From positions 369,858-433,857 of the forward strand of contig NZ_QGMQ01000003.1 in the NCBI RefSeq assembly GCF_003259155.1: DNA of 64,000 bases, read 5' to 3'. The notes below the pieces were generated by a model. That model worked only from the letters and a program-made list of their open reading frames with translations. It had not been told where the DNA came from and did no database searches. Shown in pieces: positions 18,470 to 27,800 of the stretch. A program made the position numbers and the translations under genes. Numbering within the stretch: position 1 is the first letter of the stretch; each line of letters starts with the position of its first letter. Source of the stretch: Marinimicrobium alkaliphilum. GTDB taxonomy: Bacteria > Pseudomonadota > Gammaproteobacteria > Pseudomonadales > Cellvibrionaceae.

Positions 18470-21400
18470 TTAGAAATTAAAGCGCGTACCCACAGCCCAG
18501 CGTGCGCCCCGCTCAACGTAGTTGTGAGTCATCCGGGGATCACGACCGTATTGACGGTTTGGCTCATCCAACACGTTGATACCCTCGAAGAACACCTGCC
18601 AGTTATCGTTGAGCTGATAAGAGGCATTGATATCCACTTGGGCAAACTTGTCGGTATAGACCGGGTTTGGCCCTTCGCGGAAACGGCTATCCAGGAAGGA
18701 GTCACGCCAGTTGTACGCGATACGGACATTGAGACCGTCCCGGTCGTAGAAACCGATCAGGTTCATGGTATCGCTGACCCCTGTAAGCGCTTCCTGATCG
18801 TCAACGTTACAAACTTCCATGTCGTTGTCATCCGTACCGTCACGACAGAAGGCGTTATCATAGTTGAAGCCGGCGTTGGCAATGGTGTAGTTGAATACAG
18901 CACCAAAACCGGTATCGCCAAACATATGCTGGACGTTGAACTCCAGACCTTCAACACTCTGGTCCTGCCCGCTGTTGTTCGGGCGCGAGATATTGAAACG
19001 CATCAGTTCATTGTCGGGCCCACCGGTGATTGAGCGAGCATCAGCATCCACATTTGGATTATCCGCGTGGTTGTCAAAGATGTAGCCACGGATAGCGGCA
19101 CCCTGACCACCGACAGCCTCACGCGCCTCTTGGGCAATGCCGCCCTGGGCCGGGTTACGAATACCAAACAACCCGATCTCCGGCTCAGTCACAACCGAGA
19201 TGAAGTTGGTCACATCTTTCTTGAAATAATTCAACGAGACGTAACTGGAATCGGCATAGTGCCACTCAATACCAAAATCCAGGTTTTTGGATTCGAACGG
19301 CAGCAGGCCCGGATTACCGGCCGAGCCGCTACCGCCGCCCTGGTTGGCACCACTGCCCACGCTTACGCCACCCATGATGTCGTTAAAACTGCCCCGGGCA
19401 ATGGTTTTGCTGTAGCCCGCGCGCGCAATAACGTTTTCGGTCAGGTCATAAGAGACATTGAGATTGGGCAGGAAGTGATTGTAACTGCCGGTCTCAGTGA
19501 GGCTATCAATACCCGAACTTTGCAGCGTGATTTCAGTGTCGGCTGACCAGACAGCGCCATCATAAGCCGTCAGGCGGGAGGTTGAAGTGACATCAGTCTG
19601 CTCCCAGCGCAAACCCAACTGGGCACGGAAGCCGTTGTCATCCGAGTAGTTGTACTGCGCGTAGAGCGAGGTGGTTTCTTCGTTGGTTCGACGGTTCTCC
19701 GCACTGCGAGCTTCGGTGTCCAGACCAGATACATTCTCGCCACCGGTGTCATAGTCAGTCGGTGCCGTCAGGTTCTCTTCCGGCACACCCAGGTTATCAA
19801 TCGCGTCCTGACGACCTGCCACCATATCCCACATGAAGAAGCGATCGAGGCGATCCTGCGAAAGGTTGGTACCGTCAGCCAAAACGCCGCCATTGTTCAG
19901 GCGTGACGCCTCACTGAAGTCACCCATACCGCTGAACTGATCCAGAATACTGGCCGGGGTAAAGAACGCATCGGGGTCACCGAAGTAGCCCACGCCACCC
20001 CAGTCGTTGCGCGACACTTCGGCATAGCGACGGTGGTTGGTGGCATCCGTGAACTGCAGACCAAAATCGATATTGTGGTGTTCGTCAAATTCGAAGTTAC
20101 CACCAATACGGCCCTGGGTGATTTCCTGCTTCTCGTTTTCGTTCTGGAAGTAAGAGCCGGTCAGCACCATATCGCTGGGCTGTACATTGTTACCGCCGCC
20201 TACGGCCAGCGTTGGCACATCGCCGGTGAAGTCACCCGCGGCCGAGGAGCGCACGAACGCCGCCGTCGACAAGCCGGTATTGGAGCCCAGCGGACTGTCT
20301 GGCGAACGCTTCGCGACAGAATGCGCCAGATCGAACTCCATCAATAGACGGTCCGATGCATGCCACTCGAAATTCAGGCCGTAAGCATCCGTCTCCCACT
20401 TGCTGGCAGCGTTGCCGGCCGCCATGGAAAAATCTTCCGGGCAGAAGAGGTTGTCGTTGCGCTCAACCGTGAAGCGGTAGGGGCTGTCACTACACAGCTC
20501 GCCAGCTTCATCACCGCCGAAATACTCCTCGGTGTAGATAACCGGCACGGCGACCGTACCGTCGTTGAACACGTTCTGCGACGGCGCAAAGGTAAACCAG
20601 GCCGATGCCTCGTTGAATTGGCGGGCGACCGTGCGCTCAAAGCGGTTGTAGTCAAAGGTCGCCGTCATATCGTTGGTGGGCGCCCATTGCAACACCAGAT
20701 TACCGTTCAGACGCTCACGCTGCTCTTCATTGAAAACGTAGGTGACCGTTTGCGGCACCCCGTAATGGGTACGCGGATCATCGAGGTCGTTGGGATCAGG
20801 GCGATTGACCTGATTCTCCTTGGGAATGCCACCCCACACCGGCTGGGCATCACCTTCACCTGACCAGTCCTGATCCTGGCGCGCATCAAAAATACGCCAG
20901 TCCGTACCCACTTCCGCACGCCGGTTGCCATCCTCACGCTCTTGGTAGCTCAAAGCCACCGACACACCGAGGGTGTCATCGGCAAACGTATTGGAGAAAA
21001 GGGCAACAATTTCGGGAGTGACACCGCTGTCAACTGAAGACGAATCATAAATGCCTTTGACGCTGGTCACGAAATTCATACCCGGATTATCCAGCGGGCG
21101 AGTGGTACGCAGGTCAATCGTGGCACCCATGCCACCGCTGAAGAAGCGGGCATCGGAGGTCTTGTTCACGTGCACAGCCGACACCATCTCCGCCGCGATA
21201 TTGGCGAAGTCAAAAGAACGGCCACCGGTGGTATTAGCGATCGAGCGGCCATTCAAAGTGACCAGATTGAAGTCCGGCCCCAGCCCGCGAACGGTTACCC
21301 GGCTGCCCTCACCACCTTGGCGGTCGATGGCCACACCGGTAATCCGCTGCAGCGACTCGGCCAGGTTGGTGTCCGGCATTTTACCGATATCCTCAGCGAC

Positions 21401-21592
21401 AATCGCATCGACCACACCGCGGGATTCGCGGCGAATATCGGCCGAACGCTCGAGAGACGCTGCAATACCGGTAACAACCACTTCTTCCAGGATCCCGTCT
21501 TGGGCCAGAGCTGCATTACTGAAGCCTGACACCGCGCATGAAGCTACCGCCGAAGCGATCAGCTTTTTCTTGAAGTTGCGTGTGTTGTACAT
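18470..21592 (-). CDS. TonB-dependent outer-membrane receptor
   Basis: This 1040-residue protein has an AAGGAGA ribosome site directly upstream. A signal peptide (about 1-30) is followed by a TonB-box-like segment EEVVVTG, then a plug domain (about 50-160) with MPDTNLAESLQRITGV and RGLGPDFNLVTLNGR, and a long 22-strand-type beta-barrel ending in the aromatic RFNF. This subclass, with IGKMPDTNLAE, is common among carbohydrate-linked receptors. It should import a substrate across the outer membrane with TonB energy. It heads the halogenase cluster and has a LacI-type palindrome about 270 bases upstream. Confidence 0.95.
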   Translation of the reverse strand: MYNTRNFKKKLIASAVASCAVSGFSNAALAQDGILEEVVVTGIAASLERSADIRRESRGVVDAIVAEDIGKMPDTNLAESLQRITGVAIDRQGGEGSRVTVRGLGPDFNLVTLNGRSIANTTGGRSFDFANIAAEMVSAVHVNKTSDARFFSGGMGATIDLRTTRPLDNPGMNFVTSVKGIYDSSSVDSGVTPEIVALFSNTFADDTLGVSVALSYQEREDGNRRAEVGTDWRIFDARQDQDWSGEGDAQPVWGGIPKENQVNRPDPNDLDDPRTHYGVPQTVTYVFNEEQRERLNGNLVLQWAPTNDMTATFDYNRFERTVARQFNEASAWFTFAPSQNVFNDGTVAVPVIYTEEYFGGDEAGELCSDSPYRFTVERNDNLFCPEDFSMAAGNAASKWETDAYGLNFEWHASDRLLMEFDLAHSVAKRSPDSPLGSNTGLSTAAFVRSSAAGDFTGDVPTLAVGGGNNVQPSDMVLTGSYFQNENEKQEITQGRIGGNFEFDEHHNIDFGLQFTDATNHRRYAEVSRNDWGGVGYFGDPDAFFTPASILDQFSGMGDFSEASRLNNGGVLADGTNLSQDRLDRFFMWDMVAGRQDAIDNLGVPEENLTAPTDYDTGGENVSGLDTEARSAENRRTNEETTSLYAQYNYSDDNGFRAQLGLRWEQTDVTSTSRLTAYDGAVWSADTEITLQSSGIDSLTETGSYNHFLPNLNVSYDLTENVIARAGYSKTIARGSFNDIMGGVSVGSGANQGGGSGSAGNPGLLPFESKNLDFGIEWHYADSSYVSLNYFKKDVTNFISVVTEPEIGLFGIRNPAQGGIAQEAREAVGGQGAAIRGYIFDNHADNPNVDADARSITGGPDNELMRFNISRPNNSGQDQSVEGLEFNVQHMFGDTGFGAVFNYTIANAGFNYDNAFCRDGTDDNDMEVCNVDDQEALTGVSDTMNLIGFYDRDGLNVRIAYNWRDSFLDSRFREGPNPVYTDKFAQVDINASYQLNDNWQVFFEGINVLDEPNRQYGRDPRMTHNYVERGARWAVGTRFNF

Positions 21593-21860
21593 TAAGCCTT
21601 CTCCTTAATATTATGATTTGAAGCTTGTTCCACAGTTGGGAAGCTCATCCGCCGTCACCCGGGGGTGACTAAACGAACACTTATCGCACCCGAGGGCGCG
21701 AGTACTCACGGGGTGATCTGTGTCACCTTCCGATATCGCTCTGTGCAACCGCGTATGCCGTCAACACCCTGGACACTCCTGATTTTCAGACAAAACCACG
21801 GGAGCCAAAATGTTATGCGTGCGACCTATACGGGCTGGCCTCTTATAGTCCCATTAACTC

Positions 21861-21878
21861 TATGTTAGCGCCAACATA
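21861..21878. promoter_or_regulatory. LacI-family operator-like palindrome
   Basis: The 18-bp sequence TATGTTAGCGCCAACATA is a palindrome with one mismatched pair around a central GCGC. The form TGTTAGCGC-AACA is typical of LacI-family repressor sites in front of TonB-dependent receptors in proteobacteria. It lies about 270 bases upstream of the receptor start. No LacI-type regulator gene is in the window, so the regulator would be encoded elsewhere. Confidence 0.65.
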
Positions 21879-22098
21879 TCCTGCCAAGTTGATACTGAAC
21901 CACTGCGTGTCAAAACGATATTTTATGAATTCTGATTGTTAATCAAATAGTTATGAGCGGATAAAACGAATTGTTATGAACTTGCAGTGATCGGCGCGAA
22001 CGCATTATTTTAATGTCCACTCGATACTAACCGAAACCGATTACACAGACAAATGGTACCTCATGTTACTTCCGCTAAAAACGATTTTATGAACGGAA

Positions 22099-22114
22099 AA
22101 TGTTAATTAACATT
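22099..22114. promoter_or_regulatory. Perfect 16-bp palindrome, possible regulator site
   Basis: AATGTTAATTAACATT is fully self-complementary and lies 20 bases past the end of the deacetylase gene, far upstream of the receptor. It has no T run, so it is not a standard terminator. It could bind a dimeric regulator; which one cannot be said. Confidence 0.35.
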
Positions 22115-22134
22115 CTCTGTTGATAGCGACGACT

Positions 22135-23241
22135 TCAGCGCTGATCATCATCAATAAAAGCTGAGCGATGGAAAGCGGCCGCAGCCGCCACTTCATTCAC
22201 GCCGCACTCCACCACCTCATCGGCCTCACCACCGGCCAACACCTCCAGTACCGCATGCACCCCGCGCGAAAGCGATGTCAGGTTATAGCCGCCCTCCAGC
22301 ACCAGGACCAGTCGTCCGTCGCAGTGGCGATCGGCAATATCCTGGAGCATGCGGGTAAGCACTTTGAAACCGTTATAGGTCAGGTTGAGTGCCATATCGT
22401 TGTGGTGCGGATCAAAGCCCGCCGAGACCAGGACGAGATCGGGCTGGAAATGCTCAGCCGCCGGCAGCAGAATGTCGCGGAAAGCCTTCTCAAAGGCGAC
22501 GTCCCCCGCGGTTTCAGGCAAGGGTACGTTGATGGTATAACCCTCTCCCATTCCCGCACCCACTTCCTCCAGAAGACCTGACCCGGGATAGAAGGGTGCG
22601 GCGCAGTGGGTATCAAAGAAAAGTACATCGGGATCCGCCCAGAATATATCCTGGGTTCCGTTGCCGTGGTGAGCATCCCAGTCGACGATCAGGATGCGCT
22701 CACAGCCGAGTTTCGCCTGGGCATGGGCCGCCGCCACGGCAACATTATTCAGCAGGCAGAAACCTCTTGCTCGAACCGGTTCAGCATGATGACCGGGGGG
22801 CCGCACCAGAGCAAAAGCACTCTGGCACGCCTCAGTGAACACGCTCTCCACCGCCGCGATAGCGTTGCCGGCCGCAGCGGTGGCGGCCTTGATACTGTCC
22901 GGGGAAACGGCGGTGGTGTCCCTATCCAGCCAGGCACTTTGACCTTCGAGCGAGAAAATATGATCCAGGTAGGAGGTGGTGTGAACGCGGCTGAGCTGAT
23001 CGTAGGTTGCGCTGGGGCCTGAGGTAAAATGAACGCCCGGCACAGGGCATTCTTCGAGATACTGCTTGATGGCCTTCAACCGCCCGGGGTGCTCGGGGTA
23101 GCTCCACTTGAAATCCAGGTTCTGCAGAACCATTCTGACGCGCTTTTCCACTCGACTGGGCATAAAAGGCAGATCCACTTTGGGATCGTGCCCCAACATC
23201 ACGTCGTCAAAAAAGACATTTACCTTGCGATCGCCTATCAC
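22135..23241 (-). CDS. Histone deacetylase family protein (acetylpolyamine amidohydrolase type)
   Basis: This 368-residue protein carries the zinc deacetylase signatures: HPGRLKAI near the start, LVRPPGHHAEP (active-site His pair), IVDWDAHHGNGTQ (zinc Asp and His), SAGFDPHHND (second zinc Asp), and LVLEGGYN near the end. Bacterial members remove acetyl groups from polyamines or proteins in the cytosol. It stands alone, 140 bases from the neighbouring GGDEF gene. The exact substrate is not evident. Confidence 0.93.
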   Translation of the reverse strand: MIGDRKVNVFFDDVMLGHDPKVDLPFMPSRVEKRVRMVLQNLDFKWSYPEHPGRLKAIKQYLEECPVPGVHFTSGPSATYDQLSRVHTTSYLDHIFSLEGQSAWLDRDTTAVSPDSIKAATAAAGNAIAAVESVFTEACQSAFALVRPPGHHAEPVRARGFCLLNNVAVAAAHAQAKLGCERILIVDWDAHHGNGTQDIFWADPDVLFFDTHCAAPFYPGSGLLEEVGAGMGEGYTINVPLPETAGDVAFEKAFRDILLPAAEHFQPDLVLVSAGFDPHHNDMALNLTYNGFKVLTRMLQDIADRHCDGRLVLVLEGGYNLTSLSRGVHAVLEVLAGGEADEVVECGVNEVAAAAAFHRSAFIDDDQR

Positions 23242-23382
23242 TCAACTCCCCTTTGGTCGCTCGAGACCACCTACTTACAGGCTTCGATATCACCAAAGCA
23301 TCATCAATGATTTACGGCTTTAGTTCAACTTTCCCGGCCTGCCCCTTGGGGTGGCTCTTATAATCTTTGATTTGACGGTTAT

Positions 23383-24711
23383 TCATGTCTCATAAAAACA
23401 CATTCGGTTGGAGCCCGATCTCTTCGCTGTATACATCGCCTGATCCGCGGCTTCCAGTAACGTCACAGGATAATCTGCATCCCGGGGGTAAAAGGTTACC
23501 CCGATGCTGACCGAAATTTTGATCTGTTCAAACCCGATGTGAAAAGGCATCGCAATGGCGTCAATAATCGTCCGGCCCACCAGCTCAACATCCCGGTCAT
23601 GCTCAACGCCGGAAAGAATCACGGTAAATTCGTCGCCGCCCAAACGAGCGACCGTATCTTCCTCTCGCACACAATCCTTTAGGCGCTTCGCCACGTCAGA
23701 CAACAAGCGGTCCCCCGCCTCATGTCCGCGTGAATCGTTGACGTCCTTGAAGCCATCGAGGTCCATAAAGAGTACCGCAAGCGGCAACCTATTGCGTTTC
23801 GCGTGTTTGAGTTCCTGCTCCAGGCGATCCAAGAAAAGGCGGCGATTCGGAAGCCCCGTCAGATGGTCATGGTGAGCGTTGTACCAAATTTTCTCTTCGG
23901 CAAGTGCCCGTTCGGTCACGTCCCGGAAAATACAGACAATCGCTTCAGTGTTCTGATGATCGTCCAGCACGGGCGCAAGCAGATACTCGAACCGCTCACC
24001 TCGGCCGGACGCAAACGTGTGAACAAACTGGCCTCGGTAAGTGGCCTGCCCGGCAATCACCTTGTCGAGATTACGCTCGAAGTCCGACGCGAATGGAAAT
24101 CCGAGATCAGCCGTGGATTGCCCGATGATTGACGCTGTATCGAGTGAGAAAAGATCAGCGGTGGCCTTGTTGGCATAAACAAATTGGCCATCAAGATCCA
24201 GCACATAGATCGGATCCGGCGATGCCACCAAAATAGCACCGAACAGACGGGTCTCCATCTCCTTGGCTGTAGAATAGTGGTCGAGCGATTCAGCGACAGC
24301 CTGATCAATGGCTTCGTGAAATCGTGTAAGGTCGTCAAGTTGTTGCCTGGAAGCCGTCGGATAAGTTTGCGTCCAGTGCGACACAACACTTGCGCGCAGA
24401 GCGCGGAATTCAGCGACGGTTTCCACAACGCTGAATCCGCTGGCCTGACGTTCACCGCCGTGCACTTCCGCCCAGGAATCATCCGCGCCCTCTGGCCCGA
24501 AGCCTTTCGATTTAGCCGCTTGCTCGGTGTCACTCTGGCGGGTTTCGAGATCGTTGGTAATGACCAGGAGCATGTCTTTGGCGTGATCGCGCAGCCCAAC
24601 CTTATCCATATGCTCTGCATGGAAGATTGTTCGCGCGAACGCTTCCCAGTCCTGAAGAATCGGTTCCAGTTCTTGCCGGATAAAGTCTGCTAGTCGTATA
24701 TCTGTCTTCAT
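23383..24711 (-). CDS. RsbRD-N / PAS / GGDEF diguanylate cyclase
   Basis: From the ATG at 24711 (GAAGGCG upstream) the protein has 442 residues. Residues about 1-150 resemble the helical RsbRD N-terminal sensor domain, about 155-275 form a PAS domain (PDPIYVLDLDGQFVYANKA), and about 285-442 form a GGDEF domain with LTGLPNRR, an intact GGDEF active site and an RxxD inhibitory site (REED) five residues earlier. No membrane span is present, so it is a soluble sensor making cyclic di-GMP with product feedback. It is monocistronic. Confidence 0.92.
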   Translation of the reverse strand: MKTDIRLADFIRQELEPILQDWEAFARTIFHAEHMDKVGLRDHAKDMLLVITNDLETRQSDTEQAAKSKGFGPEGADDSWAEVHGGERQASGFSVVETVAEFRALRASVVSHWTQTYPTASRQQLDDLTRFHEAIDQAVAESLDHYSTAKEMETRLFGAILVASPDPIYVLDLDGQFVYANKATADLFSLDTASIIGQSTADLGFPFASDFERNLDKVIAGQATYRGQFVHTFASGRGERFEYLLAPVLDDHQNTEAIVCIFRDVTERALAEEKIWYNAHHDHLTGLPNRRLFLDRLEQELKHAKRNRLPLAVLFMDLDGFKDVNDSRGHEAGDRLLSDVAKRLKDCVREEDTVARLGGDEFTVILSGVEHDRDVELVGRTIIDAIAMPFHIGFEQIKISVSIGVTFYPRDADYPVTLLEAADQAMYTAKRSGSNRMCFYET

Positions 24712-24877
24712 ATGACGCCTTCTCACTGGTTATTTCTGACCTGGACGACTGCGCCGGCCGCGACTCGTCTCTCCCCTATTTTTTCCGTCGCGATAATCGC
24801 TGTTCCCAGTCTGAAGGCCGCCGAAGGTCACGTCTGTGCGTTGTCACACTGAGCGCGGGTAGCGGAAACGGGGCGCG

Positions 24878-27800
24878 TTGGTGTGTTTGCGCACAGACAT
24901 CGGAGCGATCCGTTGGCCATTATTGAGGCCCCTCAGCTCGAATGAATCGGCACTATCAAGCGATAGAAGTCGAGGGTTCGCAAGGAGCAAAGCCATTAAC
25001 GCATTCAGATTTTCGGCTCGCACAGGGAATGGGCTGGGCCATGACCAGAACACCGAGCTGTTGCGCGCGGAGCTGTTCAGTATTGAGCAATTAAAGCGTC
25101 ACGCGGTCACCCTGTCGGACCAGCATCAGATCGACCCGCGCCCGGGAGCGGACAAGCTGCTACCCCGGCTGGCGGACAATGCCCGCGTATTACTGGCAGC
25201 CTACGACGTGGTCACAGCGGCGGCGACGTCGCGACAAAGGATCGTACCCACCGAGGCCTGGCTGCTCGACAACTTTTATCTGATCGAGCAGCAGATCAGC
25301 CTGGCACGCCGGCACCTTCCGCGCGGGTACAGCCGACAGTTGCCGCGCCTGGCCGAGGGACCATCGGCCGGCTTTCCCCGTATTTACGATCTGGCCCTGG
25401 AATTGATTTCCCACATGGACGGCCGCATCGACAGCGACAACGTCACCCAGTTCGTGGCTGCCTATCAGACGGCGGCACCCTTAAAACTGGGCGAATTGTG
25501 GGCCTTTCCTATCATGTTGCAATTGGCGCTGTTGGAGAACCTGCGCCGGGTTGCCGTGCGTATTGCCCAGCGGCGTGAGGAACGTGATGCGGCCATCACC
25601 TGGGCAGACCGCATGCTGGCTGCGGCGGAAAGCGACCCGAAACAGTTAATCCAATTGCTGGCCGAGTTTGCCCACGCCGATGTGCCCCTGACTGCGCCGT
25701 TTGTGGAGGAGTTCTACGACCGGCTCCAGGCCCAGGGCCCCGCCATGGCCTTCGTGCAGACCTGGGTTGAGCACAAGATGCACGAGCAGGGAGTCACCGC
25801 AACCAAGTTGTCGGAAGCGGCGGGGCGGACGGACGCGGCCAACCAGATCTCCATCGCCAATAGCATCGGCAGCCTGCGCTTTATCGGCACCACTGACTGG
25901 AAGCCCTATGTCGAGTCGCTCAGCGTGGTCGAACAGACCTTGCGTGAGGACCCGTCCAACATGCACGCGGAGCAGGACTTCGCGACCCGCGACCGCTACC
26001 GGCATGTCATCGAAGACGTGGCGCGAGGCTGCACCTCTAGCGAGGTGGTGGTTGCGCGCGAAGCCATTGCACTCGCCCAAGCAGCCGCCACAGAACTGGG
26101 CTATCAGGACCGCAGCGCACATGTCGGCTTTTACCTGATTGACCAGGGGCGACCGCAGCTGGAGCGAACGCTCGGATGCCGCCCGTCAGTGAGAACCCGC
26201 CTGAACCGAGCGAGCCCGCGTTACCTGCTGAGCCTGTATCTCGGGCTTATTTTCGTGCTGACACTGCTCTCGACCGCAGGCGTGCTTTATGCGCTAAAGG
26301 GATTTACCCCGTTTGACTGGCGTTACGTTTTTCTTGCGCTCACCGGCATGATTGGCGCCTCGGCGCTGACGGTCTCGCTGGCAAACCTTATGGTCACGCT
26401 GTTCATGCCGCCGCGTGCGCTGCCCCGATTGGATTTTTCCCAGGGAATCCCCACCGCCCACCGCAGCATGGTCGTTGTGCCCACCTTGTTGAGTGACCGA
26501 AAGGACATCGACCATCTACTCGAAGCACTGGAGATACGTTACCTCGGCAACCGCGATGCCAATCTGTACTTTGCACTGCTGACCGATTTTTGTGATGCCC
26601 CCGAACAAACGCGGCCTGACGATGGGGACTTGCTCGCCCACGCGCGCGCGGGCATCGAGGCACTCAACGAAACCTACCGCGACGATCGGCCCTGTGTTTT
26701 CTATCTTTTTCACCGCCCGCGGCTGTGGAACCCGTTCGAGCAGGTGTGGATGGGCTATGAACGCAAGCGCGGCAAGCTCGAGCAGTTTAACGCACGGCTT
26801 CGGGGCGAGGAGCACACCGCCTTCTCGGACATCGTCGGCGATCAGTCCATCCTCGGTTCGATTCAATACGTGATCACCCTGGACACCGATACCCAACTGC
26901 CCCGCGACGCGGCCCATTCCCTGGTCGGCAATCTGGCGCATCCACTCAACCGACCGGTCTACGACGCCACCAAGGGCCGCATCGTCGAAGGCTACGCGAT
27001 CCTGCAACCGCGCACCTCCATCAGCCTGACCAGTGCCGGCCAGTCGCACTTTGCCAAACTGTTCGCCGGTGACTCGGGCCTCGACCCCTACACACGCGAA
27101 GTATCGGACGTCTACCAGGATCTGTTCGGGGAAGGCTCGTTCATCGGTAAAGGCATCTACGACGTCAATGCGTTTCGCCAGGCTGTGGACGAGCGCTTGC
27201 CCGAGAATCTCATCCTCAGTCATGACCTGCTGGAAGGAGGCTATGCCCGCTCGGCCCTGGTGACTGACGTTCACCTCATTGAGGAACAACCGGCCAGTGT
27301 CGCCATCGATGCCAGCCGGCGCCATCGCTGGATACGCGGCGATTGGCAACTCACCGGCTGGCTGCTGCCGCGCGTACCCGGCCCCCCGGGCGCCCATGGC
27401 GCGCACGAAGAACGACAGCCAAACCCGCTGTCGGCGCTGTCACTGTGGAAAATCATCGACAACCTGCGCCGCAGTCTGGTGGCGCCGGCGCTACTGGCGC
27501 TGTTGGTGGTGGGATGGCTTGCAGGTCCGGGAGCGATCTGGGTGTGGGCCTTGCTGATTGTGACGGTCGTGTTCCTCCCCGCCTTGCTCGCGACGCTGAT
27601 TGAGCTGACGCGTAGACCTGCAGAATGTGACTGGCTGACGCACCTTAAACTGACCGCAAGAACCGCTGGCCGTCCGCTCGCGCTCGCTTTCCTGGCCCTG
27701 GCCTTCTTGCCCTACGACACCCGGATTGCCCTCGGGGCGATTGGCCGCTCGGGCGCGCGCATGCCGTTCACGCGACGCGGCTTGCTCCTGTGGCAACTGC

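Larger units (their letters stand above)
21593..22134 (-). promoter_or_regulatory. Upstream control region of the TonB receptor cluster
   Basis: These 540 bases hold no convincing gene. The part near the receptor is GC-rich, while 21880-22120 is AT-rich with several GTTATGA-like words near 21950-21980. It includes a LacI-type palindrome (21861-21878) and a second, perfect palindrome (22099-22114). The receptor promoter is most likely here, but no -35/-10 pair could be assigned with certainty. Confidence 0.6.

Noticed and set aside
21665..21868. A 67-codon plus-strand frame upstream of the receptor
   Set aside because: No ribosome site or family likeness; it overlaps the LacI-type palindrome and is better read as control region.
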